Assembly: GCA_963784895.1 (NCBI GenBank)
Contig: CAWATM010000001.1
Span: 191,234 to 255,233 of the forward strand
Source: Gaiellasilicea sp963784895
Lineage (GTDB): Bacteria > Actinomycetota > Thermoleophilia > Gaiellales > Gaiellaceae
Direction: 5' to 3'
DNA length: 64,000 nucleotides
Position numbers and translations under genes: made by a program
The notes under the pieces: model-generated
What the model saw: only the letters and a program-made list of their open reading frames with translations
Told to the model about the DNA's origin: nothing
Database searches by the model: none
Shown here: one piece after another, positions 1 to 10,795 of the stretch
How the letters are laid out: the number at the start of each line of letters is the position of its first letter
How positions within the stretch are numbered: the first letter of the stretch is position 1

Positions 1-303
1 CTTCGGCGGCGCTCGATCTTCGACGGCGACCGCGGTCGCGCGAGTTCCGCGAGAAGCCGCAGATCGGCGAGGCTGGATCAACGGCGGCTTCTTCGTGCTC
101 GAGCCGCAGGTGCTCGACTACATCGACGGCGACGACACGATCTTGGAGCGCGAGCCGCTCGAGCGGCTCGCCGCGCGACGGCCAGCTGGTGGCGCTACCG
201 GCACGACGGCTTCTGGCAGTCGATGGACACGCTGCGCGACGTTCGCGCTGCTCGAAGAGCCTGTGGCAGCAGCGGCGAGGCGCCCTGGAAGGTCTGGGAG
301 TGA
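1..303 (+). CDS. rfbF: glucose-1-phosphate cytidylyltransferase, 3' end only (frame-broken)
   Basis: This is the C-terminal part of the enzyme that makes CDP-glucose from CTP and glucose-1-phosphate, the first step of CDP-3,6-dideoxyhexose synthesis. Pieced over several frames it reads NGGFFVLEPQVLDYI, GDDTILEREPLERLAA, YRHDGFWQSMDTLRD and finally PWKVWE before a TGA at 301-303, which is the typical RfbF C-terminus. The 5' end lies outside the window. At least three single-base shifts break the frame, yet the residues stay family-like in every piece, so sequence error is likelier than a pseudogene. The stop overlaps the GTG start of rfbG, and the next two genes continue the same pathway. Confidence 0.8.
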   Translation, partial: LRRRSIFDGDRGRASSARSRRSARLDQRRLLRARAAGARLHRRRRHDLGARAARAARRATASWWRYRHDGFWQSMDTLRDVRAARRACGSSGEAPWKVWE

Positions 304-1302
304 GCGCGGACTTCTGGCGCGGCCGCCGCGTGCTCGTCACCGGCGCCACCGGCATGGTCGGCTCGTGGCTGGTCAAGCGAGCTGCTCGCGCGCCGGCGCG
401 TACGTCGTCGCGCTCGTCGCGCGACCCCGACCCGCAGTCGCGAGCTGGTCCGCAGCGGCGACCTCGCAGCGCGTCGCGGTCGTCAACGGCGCGCTCGAGG
501 ACCTCGGCGACGCTCGAGCGCGCGCGTCAACGATGCACGAGGTCGACACCGTCTTCCACCTCGGCGCGCAGACGATCGTCGGCGTCGCGCACCGCGCGCC
601 GCTCGGCCACCTTCGAGGCGAACATCCGCGGCACCTACAACCTGCTCGAGGCGTGCCGCTGCATCGCCGACCTCGTGCAGCGCGTCGTCGTGGCGTCGAG
701 CGACAAGGCGTACGGCGAGCACCGACGCGCTGCCGTACACCGAGGACACGCCGCTCGCCGGGCCGCCATCCGTACGAGGTCTCGAAGGCGCTGCGCCGAC
801 CTGATCGCGCAGTCGCTACGCACCACACCTACGGCCTGCCGGTCGCGATCGCCCGCTGCGGCAACATCTACGGCGGCGGCGACCTGAACTGGAGCCGGAT
901 CGTCCCGGGCACGATCCGCTCGCTCCTGCGCGGCGAGCGGCCGGTGCATCCGCAGCGACGGCACGCTTCGTGCGCGACTACATCTACGTCGAGCGACGTC
1001 GGCGACGCGCTACCTGCTCCTCGCCGAGGCGCGTCGGCGACGGCCGGGCTCGCCGGCGAGGCGTTCAACTTCAGCGACGAGTCGCCGCTCACCGTGCTCG
1101 AGCTCGTCGCGGCGATCCGCGAGCGCGCATGGGCGAAGCGACGCTCGAGCCGGTCGTCCTCGACGCAGGCGTGCGGCGAGATCCGCGACCAGGTACCTCG
1201 ACGCGCGCGGGCGCGCGCGGTGCTCGGCTGGCGCCCGACGCATCGATCTCGACGCGGGTCTCGACGAGACGATCGCCTGGTACCGGGAGCTACCTCGGCT
1301 AG
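300..1302 (+). CDS. rfbG: CDP-glucose 4,6-dehydratase (frame-broken)
   Basis: Extended short-chain dehydrogenase that converts CDP-D-glucose to CDP-4-keto-6-deoxyglucose with bound NAD. Joined over frames it shows the N-terminal Rossmann motif VLVTGATGMVGSWLVK, HLGAQTIVGVA, SSDKAYGE, the catalytic YxxxK as PYEVSKA, and ARCGNIYGGGDLNWSR with IVPGTIR, all characteristic of RfbG. The C-terminus is close to ETIAWYRE before TAG at 1300-1302. The GTG at 300 overlaps the rfbF stop, an operon arrangement. Several single-base insertions break the frame. The length, about 334 codons, is slightly short of the usual 350-360. Confidence 0.85.
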
Positions 1303-1309
1303 GCGACGC

Positions 1310-2712
1310 ACGCTCGACGAGCGACGCCGCGACTGACGCGACGGCGGACGAGCCTGCGCGCAGCAGATCCTCGAGCTCGTCGCACGAGTACCACGACGCC
1401 GGCGTTCGCCGCGCGGCCGTTCGTGCCCGGCGAGACGCCGGTGCCGGTTCGGGCCGGGTCTTCGACGCCGACGAGCTGCTGCACCTCGTCGACGCGTCGC
1501 TCGACTTCTGGCTGACCACCGGCCGGTACGCCGAGCGAGTTCGAGCGCGAGTTCGCCGACGGCTGTCGGCGTGCGGCACGCGCTGCTGTGCAACTCGGGC
1601 TCGTCGGCGAACCTGCTCGCCGTCTCGGCGCTGACCTCGCCGAAGCTCGGCGAGCGCCGGCTGCAGCCGGGCGACGAGGTGATCACCGTCGCCGCCGGCT
1701 TCCCGACGACGGTCAACCCGATCGTGCAGAACGGGCTCGTGCCCGGTGTTCGTCGACGTCGAGCTCGGCGACCTACAACGTCGACGTCGACGCAGCTCGA
1801 GGCCGCGATCGGGCCGCGGACCCGGGCGATCATGCTCGCGCACACGCTCGGCAACCCGTTCGACCTCGACGCCGTGCTCGGCGTTCGCGCAAGAGCACGA
1901 CCTGTGGCTGGTCGAGGACAACTGCGACGCGCTCGGCGTCGACGTACCGGCGGCACAGCCGATCGGGCACGTTCGGCGACCTCGGCGACGCGTCAGCTTC
2001 TACCCGGCGCACCACATCACGATGGGCGAGGGCGGCGCGCGTGCTCACGAACCGGCCGCAGCTGAAGCACGCTCGTCGAGTCGTTCCGCGACTGGGGCCG
2101 CGACTGCTGGTGCGAGCCGGGCAAGGACAACACCTGCGGCAAGCGCTTCGACTGGCAGCTCGGCGAGCCTGCCGCACGGCTACGACCACAAGTACATCTA
2201 CTCGCACATCGGCTACAACCTGAAGGTCGACCGACATGCAGGCCGCCGTCGGCGTCGCGCAGCTCGAGCAAGCTGCCGGCGTTCGTCGAGGCGCGCAAGC
2301 GGAACTGGCAGCTACCTCCACGACGGGCTCGCCGACCTCGAGGACGTGCTCGTGCTGCCCGCGCGCGACCGAGCACAGCGAGCCGAGCTGGTTCGGCTTC
2401 CCGATCACGGTCCGCGCCGAGGCGCCGTTCGACCGCCACGAGCTCGTCCGGTACCTCGAGGAGCGGAAGATCGCGCACCCGGCAGCTCTTCGGCGGCAAC
2501 CTGATGCGCCAGCCGGCCTACGAGGGCTCGAGCACCGCATCGTCGGCGACCTGACGAACACCGACGTCGTGATGAACCGGACGTTCTGGATCGGCGTCTA
2601 CCCGGGCCTGAGCGACGAGATGATCGGCTTCGTCGTCTCCGAGTTCGAGCGCTTCTTTCGGTCGTCGACCGCTGGGCTCAGCTCCCGGACGTCGTCCCGA
2701 CGAACGTCGTGA
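1310..2712 (+). CDS. rfbH: CDP-6-deoxy-4-hexulose-3-dehydrase E1 (frame-broken)
   Basis: PLP- and iron-sulfur-dependent enzyme that, with a reductase partner, removes the C-3 hydroxyl to give 3,6-dideoxyhexoses. Joined pieces give RPFVPGETPVP, LLCNSGSSANLLAVSAL, GDEVITVAAGFPTTVNPI, LVEDNCDALG and FYPAHHITMGEGGA. The HH before ITMGEGG is the family hallmark: His replaces the PLP-binding Lys of ordinary DegT aminotransferases. DCWCEPGKDNTCGKRF supplies the [2Fe-2S] cysteines. The exact start is unclear because of frame breaks; the stop is TGA at 2710-2712. About a dozen corrections restore one frame, and nearly all those worked out are removals of one inserted base. No E3-type reductase gene is seen in the window. 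Confidence 0.88.
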
Positions 2713-3998
2713 CGCTCCGCGGCGGTAACTGCGTCGTGAAGGAGCCCCGCGCCTGAACACTGTCAAGCGGTCGCCAGCGTTCGCCGGACGAGCTTCGGAA
2801 TCGGGCAAACCTGACACCGGCACCACCTTCGATCGAATACCGCACCGTCTTGGTCTCGTTGCTCGGGTTCACCGAGACGACGACCAGTTTGCGCTCGCCC
2901 GTGAAGGCCGTGGTCAAGACCCCGTCGACCGCAGCGCTCGTCGCGACGCGCCTGTAGCCGGGCCGCACGAATCGCGACCAGTGGCCGGTCAGCCAATAGA
3001 CGGGGGTGAAAGCCCGATCTCGGTACACACCGTTTTCGAATCGGAGTGAGATCATCGTGCTCCACTCGGCCCAACTTCCGAAGAACCCCGCAAAGTAATC
3101 GATGGCGCTCACACGGCCGGACACGATGAACGTGTGCATGCGCGCCGCCCACTCGAGCGCATCCGGCCAGGCCAGGTAGCGAGCGTTTGAATACTCCGTC
3201 ATCCAGACCGGGAGCTTGTATTTCGCACCCAGCTTCCCGAGGCGGACGATGTCGGCGGTGTCGCGCGTTCCGTAGTCGTGGTAGGCAATCGCACCCACGT
3301 ACCTTCGAGCCTCTGCGTCGGAAGAATCGCTGCCGACCGGCGATAGGCGTCGGTCGGGTTCTCATCGTCAGGGACGACGAGCTTCGTTGCAAAGCCGGCA
3401 CGGCGTAGACGCTTCCCCAGTTCGATCACGACCCGCCGAAGGAAGTCCGGCGAAAAATTGCCGTTGATCTGCGGCTCGTTCTGAGGCGAGTAGTGCGCCA
3501 GTTCCACGCCGCCGGCGCGCCACCGTCGGAGCATCGCCATCGCCCAATCGGCGTAGGCCTCGACGTCATCCGCACGGATCCAGGGCTCGAGGTAGACCGG
3601 ACCGGGGAAGACAGTTTTCAGGCCGTACGGCTTCGCCTGCTTGACGAGCTCGATGTGGGCATCGGCGAGCTTTCCCTCGAACGAGAAAGGCCCTCCGCGC
3701 TGCTTCTGGACGCCCTGGTCGAGGATCGGCCGCAACCGCGTGAGGCCCAGTCGACCGTAGAGATCGCGCAGAATCGCGATGCGCGCGGCGGTGGGAACAA
3801 CGGTCTGGGGAAACCGCGAAAGGTGTGGGTCGGTCCAGACACGGGCCGAGGACCCGAACCCTGCATGAGCTGATGCTTCACCTTCAGGTCGATCGAGACG
3901 GACGAGGTCTGATCGAGCGCGGTCCGGTCCTCGATCGCGCCGGCGCCCACGGCGCTCACGGTGAGGAGGCCGGCAAGGGCAAGAACTGCGAGCCGCAT
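2678..3998 (-). CDS. secreted GH30-like glycoside hydrolase (two frame breaks)
   Basis: Probable retaining endo- or exo-glycosidase of the GH30/clan GH-A type. The N-terminus MRLAVLALAGLLTVSAVGAG is a signal peptide. MQGFGSSARVWTD follows after one missing base near 3860, matching the opening strand of GH30 enzymes. SPQNEPQ near the middle carries the acid/base Glu (NEP motif), and WMTEYS carries the likely nucleophile Glu. A C-terminal beta-sandwich (KLVVVSVNPSNETKTV to RSVTTFVG) is usual for the family. A second break sits near 3300 (RLEG/YVGAIAYHDYG). It converges with rfbH and overlaps its end by 35 bp. Inside a polysaccharide locus it may trim or release the polymer; the substrate cannot be read from the sequence. 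Confidence 0.75.
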
Positions 3999-4070
3999 CC
4001 CGGGAGTTTACGGGATCGACACGCATCGTTCCGATCGAACAACACCCGCTTGGCCTGGACAATCGGGCGG

Positions 4071-4098
4071 TTGTGGACACGAGAGGACGATCTAGGAT
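4071..4098 (+). promoter_or_regulatory. candidate promoter for the NHL/LamG gene
   Basis: TTGTGG at 4071-4076 and TAGGAT at 4093-4098 are 16 bp apart and lie 19 bp before the ATG at 4117, in the 118-bp gap between two divergent genes. They resemble weak housekeeping-sigma -35 and -10 boxes. The spacing is plausible, but the match is imperfect and there is no other support. Confidence 0.3.
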
Positions 4099-4116
4099 GA
4101 GCCTTTAGGCGGTGAG

Positions 4117-7100
4117 ATGAGGACGAATCCGACACTGCGACGGCTGGCGAACGCTGCGGCTTCGCTTTCGCTTGCGCTGCTCGCTGTGGGGGGCTCGACG
4201 TCCGTTGCAGCGACCGGGACGGAGATCGCCTGGACCGTCGCAGGCCGAGGCATCTCTGGTAACACCGGCGATGGAGATCAGGCGACCGAAGCGGCGATTG
4301 ACCAGCCAAGGAGCATCTTCCCGACGGCGGACGGAGGTTACGTCTGGGCACAGCCGTGGAGCAATCGTGTCCGAAAAGTCGGCCCGGACGGCGTGGTCAC
4401 CACGATTGCGGGCTCGGGTAGCGCGGGATTCTCGGGCGATGGTGGCCAGGCTACGACCGCGCAGCTCAACTTCGTTCACAGCGCCGCGCCAACCCCGGAC
4501 GGTGGCTACGTCCTTGCCGACGAGCTCAACAACCGAATCCGCCGTATTTCTCCGAGCGGGATCATCTCGACTGTCGCCGGCACCGGCGTCGCGGGTTTCT
4601 CCGGTGACGGGGGGCCGGCAACGGCAGCCCAGATCAACAATCCTCGAGGCGTCGTCGCTCTGCCTGACGGAGGCTTTCTGATTCCCGACTCGAACAACCA
4701 TCGTGTCCGCCGCGTCTCTCCGACAGGGGTCATCAGTACCGTTGCCGGGACAGGCGTGCAGGGATTCACTGGAGATGGCGGGGCCGCGACCGCGGCTCAG
4801 CTGTCCATCCCCTTCGGCGTGGCGCCAACCGCCGATGGGGGCTTCCTCATCGTCGACGTCGGCAACCAGCGGATCAGAAAGGTCTCCGGGAGTGGCGTGA
4901 TCACGACCGTCGCAGGGACGGGCGTCGCCGGGTACAACGGTGACGAAATCCCGGCCACGGCCGCCCAGTTGTTCAATCCTCACAACGTCGTGGAGGAGTC
5001 CGACGGAAGCATTCTGATCGCGGATACCTCCAACGCGCGAATCCGCCGGGTCGCGTCGGACGGGGTCATCACGACCATGGCGGGTACCGGGGCACAGGGT
5101 TTCGGCGGCGACGGAGGCCCCGCTTCGGCTGCGCAGTTCTCCGCGCCGAAGGCGGTCGGGGTGAACGTAGTCGGGGCAGCGATCGTGGCCGACGAGCAGA
5201 ACAATCGGATCCGCTTTCTGGGCTCGATCGTCGGCCCGGCGAGCACAGCGCTTCCGACCATCTCCGGAACGCCACAGCAGGGTCGTGCGCTGACTGCAAC
5301 CGCCGGGGGCTGGAACGGAACGGGACCCGCAATCACCTACCAATGGCGACGCTGCGACACTGCGGGCGAAGGTTGCTCAGACATCGCCGGTGCCGAAGCA
5401 AAGACGTATGTCGTCGGGACGAACGACGTCGGCTTCAGGCTTCGAGTACGCGCAACGGGATCCAATCCGAGCGGTTCCGCGTCCGCAACGTCGACTGCCA
5501 GCTTGACCATTACCGATGCCGGGGCGCCGCCCGAGAACCAGACGTCCCCAACGATCTCCGGAGACCCGCAGGTCGGCCAGTTGCTGACCGCCTCGCCGGG
5601 TGCATGGTCAGGTAGTCAACCGATCGACTACCGCTACCAATGGCGCAGATGCGATGGGTCGGGCGCCAACTGCGCGGACATTCCCGGGGCGACGGCGGCG
5701 ACGTACACGGTGACGAGCTCGGACAGTGGGTTCACGCTCCGCGTGCGCATCGCAGCTTCCAACAGCTCGAGCAGTTCGGTGTACTCGAACGCCGTGCTTG
5801 CTGACGACCCGCTCTCTTATTGGCGCTTCGGCGAGCCCAGTGGACCTCTGGTCGACGTGAAGGGGTTCAAGGATGCGAGCGCCGCCAACGATCCACAGCG
5901 CAACGTCGCCGGTCTCATCTCCGGCGACGCCGGCACGGCTGTGGCGCTCAACGGGTCGAGTCAGTACCTGGAGGTGCCTGCGGACACGAGCTGGACCTCG
6001 CAGACATTCTCGATCGAGCTCGTCGTGAAGCCTTCGGCGCTGCCGGTCAACAAGACGATTTGGTCCACCCAGCAGCTCTTCCGGGGCTGGTGGTTGAACA
6101 CCGACCTGAACGGTGCCGTCCGCATGTTCGTTGGCACCGGATCGAGCTGGCAGTTCAACTCATCCGGTCCCGTGTTGACACCCGGCGTGGCTCACCATCT
6201 GGTCGCCACGTATGACGGGGCGAGAGCTCGCCTCTATGTCAACGGCGCGCTCGCTTCCACCGGCCCGACCGCAACGATGGCTCCCAACAGCCCCACCGTG
6301 CCCATGCGCCTCGGGCAGGTCGAAGGGCCTGGTCAGTATTGGGCCGGCGTCCTCGACGACGCCAGCTTCTACCTGATCCACCTTGACTGCTGCGCAAGTG
6401 AGCGCGCATTTCGACGCGAGCGTCAACGGCAGCACGGCGACGTCCGCTGCGACTGCCCTCGTGAGCGGGGCCGCGCCGGCGAATTCGGTGGTGCCGGTGG
6501 TGTCGGGGGTGGCGGAGGTGGGGCGGACGTTGTCGTCGTCGGCTGGGTCGTGGTCGGGGACTGCGCCGATCTCGTATGCGTATCGGTGGCGTCGGTGTGA
6601 TGCGGGTGGGGCTGGGTGTGTGGATATTGGGGGTGCGACGGCGGCGACGTATGTGGTTGTGGCTGCGGATGTGGGTTCGACGTTGCGTGCTGTGGTGACT
6701 GCGTCGAATGGTGTTGGTTCGGCGTCGGCGAGTTCGGCGGCGACTGCGGTGGTGGTGGCGCAGCCGACGTCGGGGACGTTGACGTTCGCGGTGGGGGCGG
6801 GTGGTGATGATGGTGATGTGTGGGTGCAGGGGCCGCAGAGTGGCGGGTATCCGCCCTCGGGGTCGGTGTCGTTCTTGACCACGAATTCGTTCTTCACGGT
6901 TGCCCGTCGGGCGGTGTTCGGCAATTTCCAGGTGTTTGCGGGGTTGCTGCGGTTCGATACGTCGGCGTTGCCGGATGGGGCGACGATTGAGTCGGCGAGC
7001 TTGAGGCTGAGTGTGTTGGCGAAGGCGGATGCCGATAACCGCGGCTTGGAGGGTGAGTGGTACAGCGCTGCGAATTGGCCGATCGATGCGGCTGATTCGT

Positions 7101-9080
7101 CGGTTGTCTCGAGTGCGAGCGCGTTTCCGTCGCTGGATATCACCGGCCTGTCGACGACGGCGGTCAACAGCGTTGCTCTGGGCGGGTTGAGCTCGATCTC
7201 GACGACCGGCTACACCGGGTTGCGGCTGCACCTCGGCGGTGGTCAGCCCAGCGGCGACAACTATCTGCAGGTGGCCGCGTTCGAGCACAGCCTCCCGCCC
7301 CGAGGCAGAGCTCGTCGTCAGCTACACGACCGCGGCGCTGCCGGCGGCGCCGGCGAATTCGGTGGTGCCGGTGGTGTCGGGGGTGGCGGAGGTGGGGCGG
7401 ACGTTGTCGTCGTCGGCTGGGTCGTGGTCGGGGACTGCGCCGATCTCGTATGCGTATCGGTGGCGTCGGTGTGATGCGGGTGGGGCTGGGTGTGTGGATA
7501 TTGGGGGTGCGACGGCGGCGACGTATGTGGTTGTGGCTGCGGATGTGGGTTCGACGTTGCGGGCTGTGGTGACTGCGTCGAATGGTGTTGGTTCGGCGTC
7601 GGCGAGTTCGGCGGCGACTGCGGTGGTGGTGGCGCAGCCGACGTCGGGGACGTTGACGTTCGCGGTCGGGGCGGGTGGTGATGATGGTAATGTGTGGGTG
7701 CAGGGGCCGCAGAGTGGCGGGTATCCGCCCTCTGGGTCGGTGTCGTTCTTGACCACGAATTCGTTCTTCACGGTTGCCCGTCGGGCGGTGTTCGGCAATT
7801 TCCAGGTGTTTGCGGGGTTGCTGCGGTTCGATACGTCGGCGTTGCCGGATGGGGCGACGATTGAGTCGGCGAGCTTGAGGCTGAGTGTGCTGGCGAAGGC
7901 GGATGCCGATAACCGCGGCTTGGAGGGTGAGTGGTACAGCGCTGCGAATTGGCCGATCGATGCGGCTGATTTGTCGTTTGCCTCGAGTGCGAGCGCGTTC
8001 CGGCGCTCGATATCACCGCTATCGACGACGGCGGTAAACAGCGTTGCTTGGGCGGGTTGAGCTCGATCTCGACAACCGGCTCGACCGGCTTGCGGCTCCA
8101 CCTCGGCGGCGGTCAGCCGAGCGGCGACAACTATCTGCAGCTGGCCGCGTTCGAGCACACCTCCCGCCCCGAGGCAGAGCTCGTCGTCAGCTACACGACC
8201 GCGCCGGCGCCGGCGGCGCCGTCGAATTCGGTGGTGCCGGTGGTGTCGGGGGTGGCGGAGGTGGGGCGGACGTTGTCGTCGTCGGCTGGGTCGTGGTCGG
8301 GGACTGCGCCGATCTCGTATGCGTATCAGTGGCGTCGGTGTGATGCGGGTGGGGCTGGGTGTGTGGATATTGGGGGTGCGACGGCGGCGACGTATGTGGT
8401 TGTGGCTGCGGATGTGGGTTCGACGTTGCGTGCTGTGGTGACTGCTTCGAATGGTGTTGGTTCGGGCGTCGGCGAGTTCGGCGGCGACTGCGGTGGTGGT
8501 GGCGCAGCCGACGTCGGGGACGTTGACGTTCGTGGTGGGGGCGGGTGGTGATGATGGTGATGTCTGGGTGCAGGGGCCGCAGAGTGGCGGGTATCCGCCC
8601 TCGGGGTCGGTGTCGTTCTTGACCACGAATTCGTTTTTCACGGTTGCCCGTCGGGCGGTGTTCGGCAATTTCCAGGTGTTTGCGGGGTTGCTGCGGTTCG
8701 ACACGTCGGCCTTGCCGGATGGGGCGACGATTGAGTCGGCGAGCTTGAGGCTGAGTGTGCTGGCGAAGGCGGATGCCGATAACCGCGGCTTGGAGGGTGA
8801 GTGGTACAGCGCTGCGAATTGGCCGATCGATGCGGGTGATTCGTCGGTTGTCTCGAGTGCGAGCGCGTTTCCGTCCCTGGATATCACCGGCCTGTCGACG
8901 ACGGCTGTCAACAGCGTTGCTTTGGGCGGGTTGAGCTCGATCTCGACGACCGGCTACACCGGGTTGCGGCTGCACCTCGGCGGTGGTCAGCCCAGCGGCG
9001 ACAACTATCTGCAGGTGGCCGCGTTCGAGCACGCCTCCCGCCCCGAGGCAGAGCTCGTCGTCAGCTACGTACTGCCCTAG
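4117..9080 (+). CDS. giant secreted NHL-propeller / Ig-like / LamG / DNRLRE surface protein (frame-broken)
   Basis: Cell-surface or secreted protein of about 1650 residues. Domains in order: signal peptide (1-33); NHL six-unit beta-propeller (about 35-370), each unit carrying VAGTGVAGFSGDGGPATAAQ-type repeats; two Ig-like modules with the WRRCD..G..C..I.GA signature (about 375-550); a LamG/concanavalin-like domain from DDPLSYWRFGEPSG to LTAAQVSAHF; then three tandem Ig-like plus DNRLRE-type modules (LLRFDTSALPDGATI). Frame breaks occur near 6380, 7290, 7990-8050 and 8465, each at a different point of the repeat, so the intact reading is inferred by comparing copies. The stop is TAG at 9078-9080. 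Adhesion or matrix binding is likely from the domains; no enzyme motif is seen. Confidence 0.75.
6481..9071 (+). repeat. three tandem ~870-bp coding repeats
   Basis: Units begin at the shared GAATTCGGTGG at 6481, 7355 and 8224, with spacings of 874 and 869 bp; the third ends at the gene's 3' end. Each encodes an Ig-like module followed by a DNRLRE-type module. The units are nearly identical at DNA level over most of their length, including synonymous sites, so duplication is recent or copies are homogenised by gene conversion. The first two-thirds of each unit uses G/T-ending codons; the last third returns to the C-rich usage of the host. Confidence 0.95.
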
Positions 9081-9169
9081 CTCTCCGAGTCATCGATCGC
9101 CGGAACTCTGATGGGAGGCGCGTCCCGTCGCTCCGGCGCCTTTCGGTACCGGCTCCGTATCATCGGTCC

Positions 9170-10795
9170 ATGCGGCGGCCGCGCTACGCTCTGCTATTCG
9201 ACGGCCTGTTCCTCGAGTTCTGGCACCTCCGCTGCCTCGAGCTCCTCGATTCCTCCGCCGAGCTCGGTGCCGTCATCGTGGGATCCGAGGGTACGCAACC
9301 GACCGTGCGAACGGGCGGCGTCGAAGCTCATGCGGCTGTACGCAAAGCGTGTCGAGAGCTCCACGAGAGTAGACGCAAGAGAGCGATTCTCCGACCTCCC
9401 AAGACTCTCGTGGGATGCCTCTCGGGCCACCGAGATCGACGCGCGTTTTGAGTTCGTCCTCCGACTCGGACCCGTCCGGATTCCAAGAGGACTTCATCGT
9501 GTCGCACATCACGGCGTCTGGCATTTCGATCACGAACGTCCAGATCAACGACTACCTCTCTTTCGCGAGTTCTATGCCGCAGAAGGCGTGACGCATGTTT
9601 CTCTGATCTCGCGCGCAGGCGAAGACAGCCGAACCGATGGCCGCAGCGCGATCTTGGAGGAAGGATATTTTCGTACCGATGTCCTGTCGTACGCTTCCCA
9701 TCGACGTAGAGTCGAGGACGCCATTGCGGCGTGGCCGGCTCGCGCGTGCGAGCGGCTTCCCAGCGTCCGCTTTATCGACGCGTTCGGACTGCTGGTGAAG
9801 CTGATTCGTCTGGCCGGACCGAGCAACACGTCAGTTACATTCGCAATCGCGCTGCAGTCGTTCGACGCCGGGTACTCAAAGCGTGGGAGCGTTTCTTTCG
9901 ACATGCGCAATGGAACATCGGGGTTCTTCACGTCTCGCCGGAAGCACTTCTCGCCTCGGCCGCCCCTCTCGACAACGTCCAATGGTTCCCGCTCAAGCAT
10001 CGCAACGGATTTCTTGCCGATCCATTTGCAGTCGCAAGAGACAATGAACTTCACATTCTCTGTGAATACTTCGCGTATCGCGAGGGCAAGGGGGAGATTC
10101 GAGAAGCTCGCTACTCATCCGCAGGATTCGATTCGGAGCTCACTCCAACGTTTTCTCGCTCCGAGCACGTTTCGTACCCATTCTTGCTCGAGGATGCCGG
10201 TGAAGTCCTCTGCGTCCCCGAAACCGCGGCCGCCAACGAAGTCGCGCTCTTCCGAGCCGCGGACTTTCCTGGAGAGTGGACGAAGGTCACGACGATTCTG
10301 GACGGATTCCCCGGACTCGATTCCACGGTCTTCAAACATGACGATAGGTGGTGGTTGATGTGCACCCGTCAGGGACCGCAAGAGGACGTCGAGCTCCTGG
10401 CATGGCATGCTCGCGAGCTTCGCGGCCAATGGACTCCCCACCGGCGCAATCCCGTCAAGACCGATGTTCGGGGAGCGAGGCCGGCCGGCCGACCGTTTAC
10501 GCACGGGGGCTCGCTGTACAGGCCTGCGCAAGATTGCTCGCGCACGTACGGCGGCCGGGTCGTGCTGCACCGGATCATCCGTCTGACGACGGAGGACTTC
10601 GAGGAAGAGCCGGTAGCCGTTCTCGAGCCCGCTCGAGACGGCCCCTATCCGGATGGGGTTCACACGGTCTCCCCTGTGGGCGACTACGTCCTCGTCGATG
10701 GCCGCCGGACCGTGTTCGTACCCGCCGCCCTGACGGCGTTCCTGCGTATCTGGGCCGGCGACATTGGTCGCAGAGTCAGAGGCAGCCGCCCCTAG
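9170..10795 (+). CDS. formyltransferase-like / GINT1-type sugar-transfer protein (two compensating frame breaks)
   Basis: The N-terminus RYALLFDGLFLEFWHLRCLE begins a formyltransferase-like half. It continues, after a shift near 9330, with GVWHFDHE, REFYAAEGVTHVSLIS and SYASHRR. The C-terminal half, back in the original frame after about 9850, is a five-blade-like domain with WFPLKHRNGFLADPFAV, HILCEYFAYREGKGEI, SEHVSYPFLLED, VPETAAANEVALFRA, STVFKHDDRWWLMCT and ARPAGRPFTHGGSLYRPAQD. This resembles the N-terminal domain of glucosamine inositolphosphorylceramide transferase (GINT1) found in many bacterial polysaccharide loci. Family assignment is from recall; the activity is unknown. Its TAG stop shares the tetranucleotide CTAG with the stop of the convergent GNAT gene. 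Confidence 0.6.

Noticed and set aside
7322..8911. Long minus-strand open frame across the tandem repeats
   Set aside because: It is the complement of the repeat units; the plus-strand reading has recognisable domains and the minus-strand one does not.
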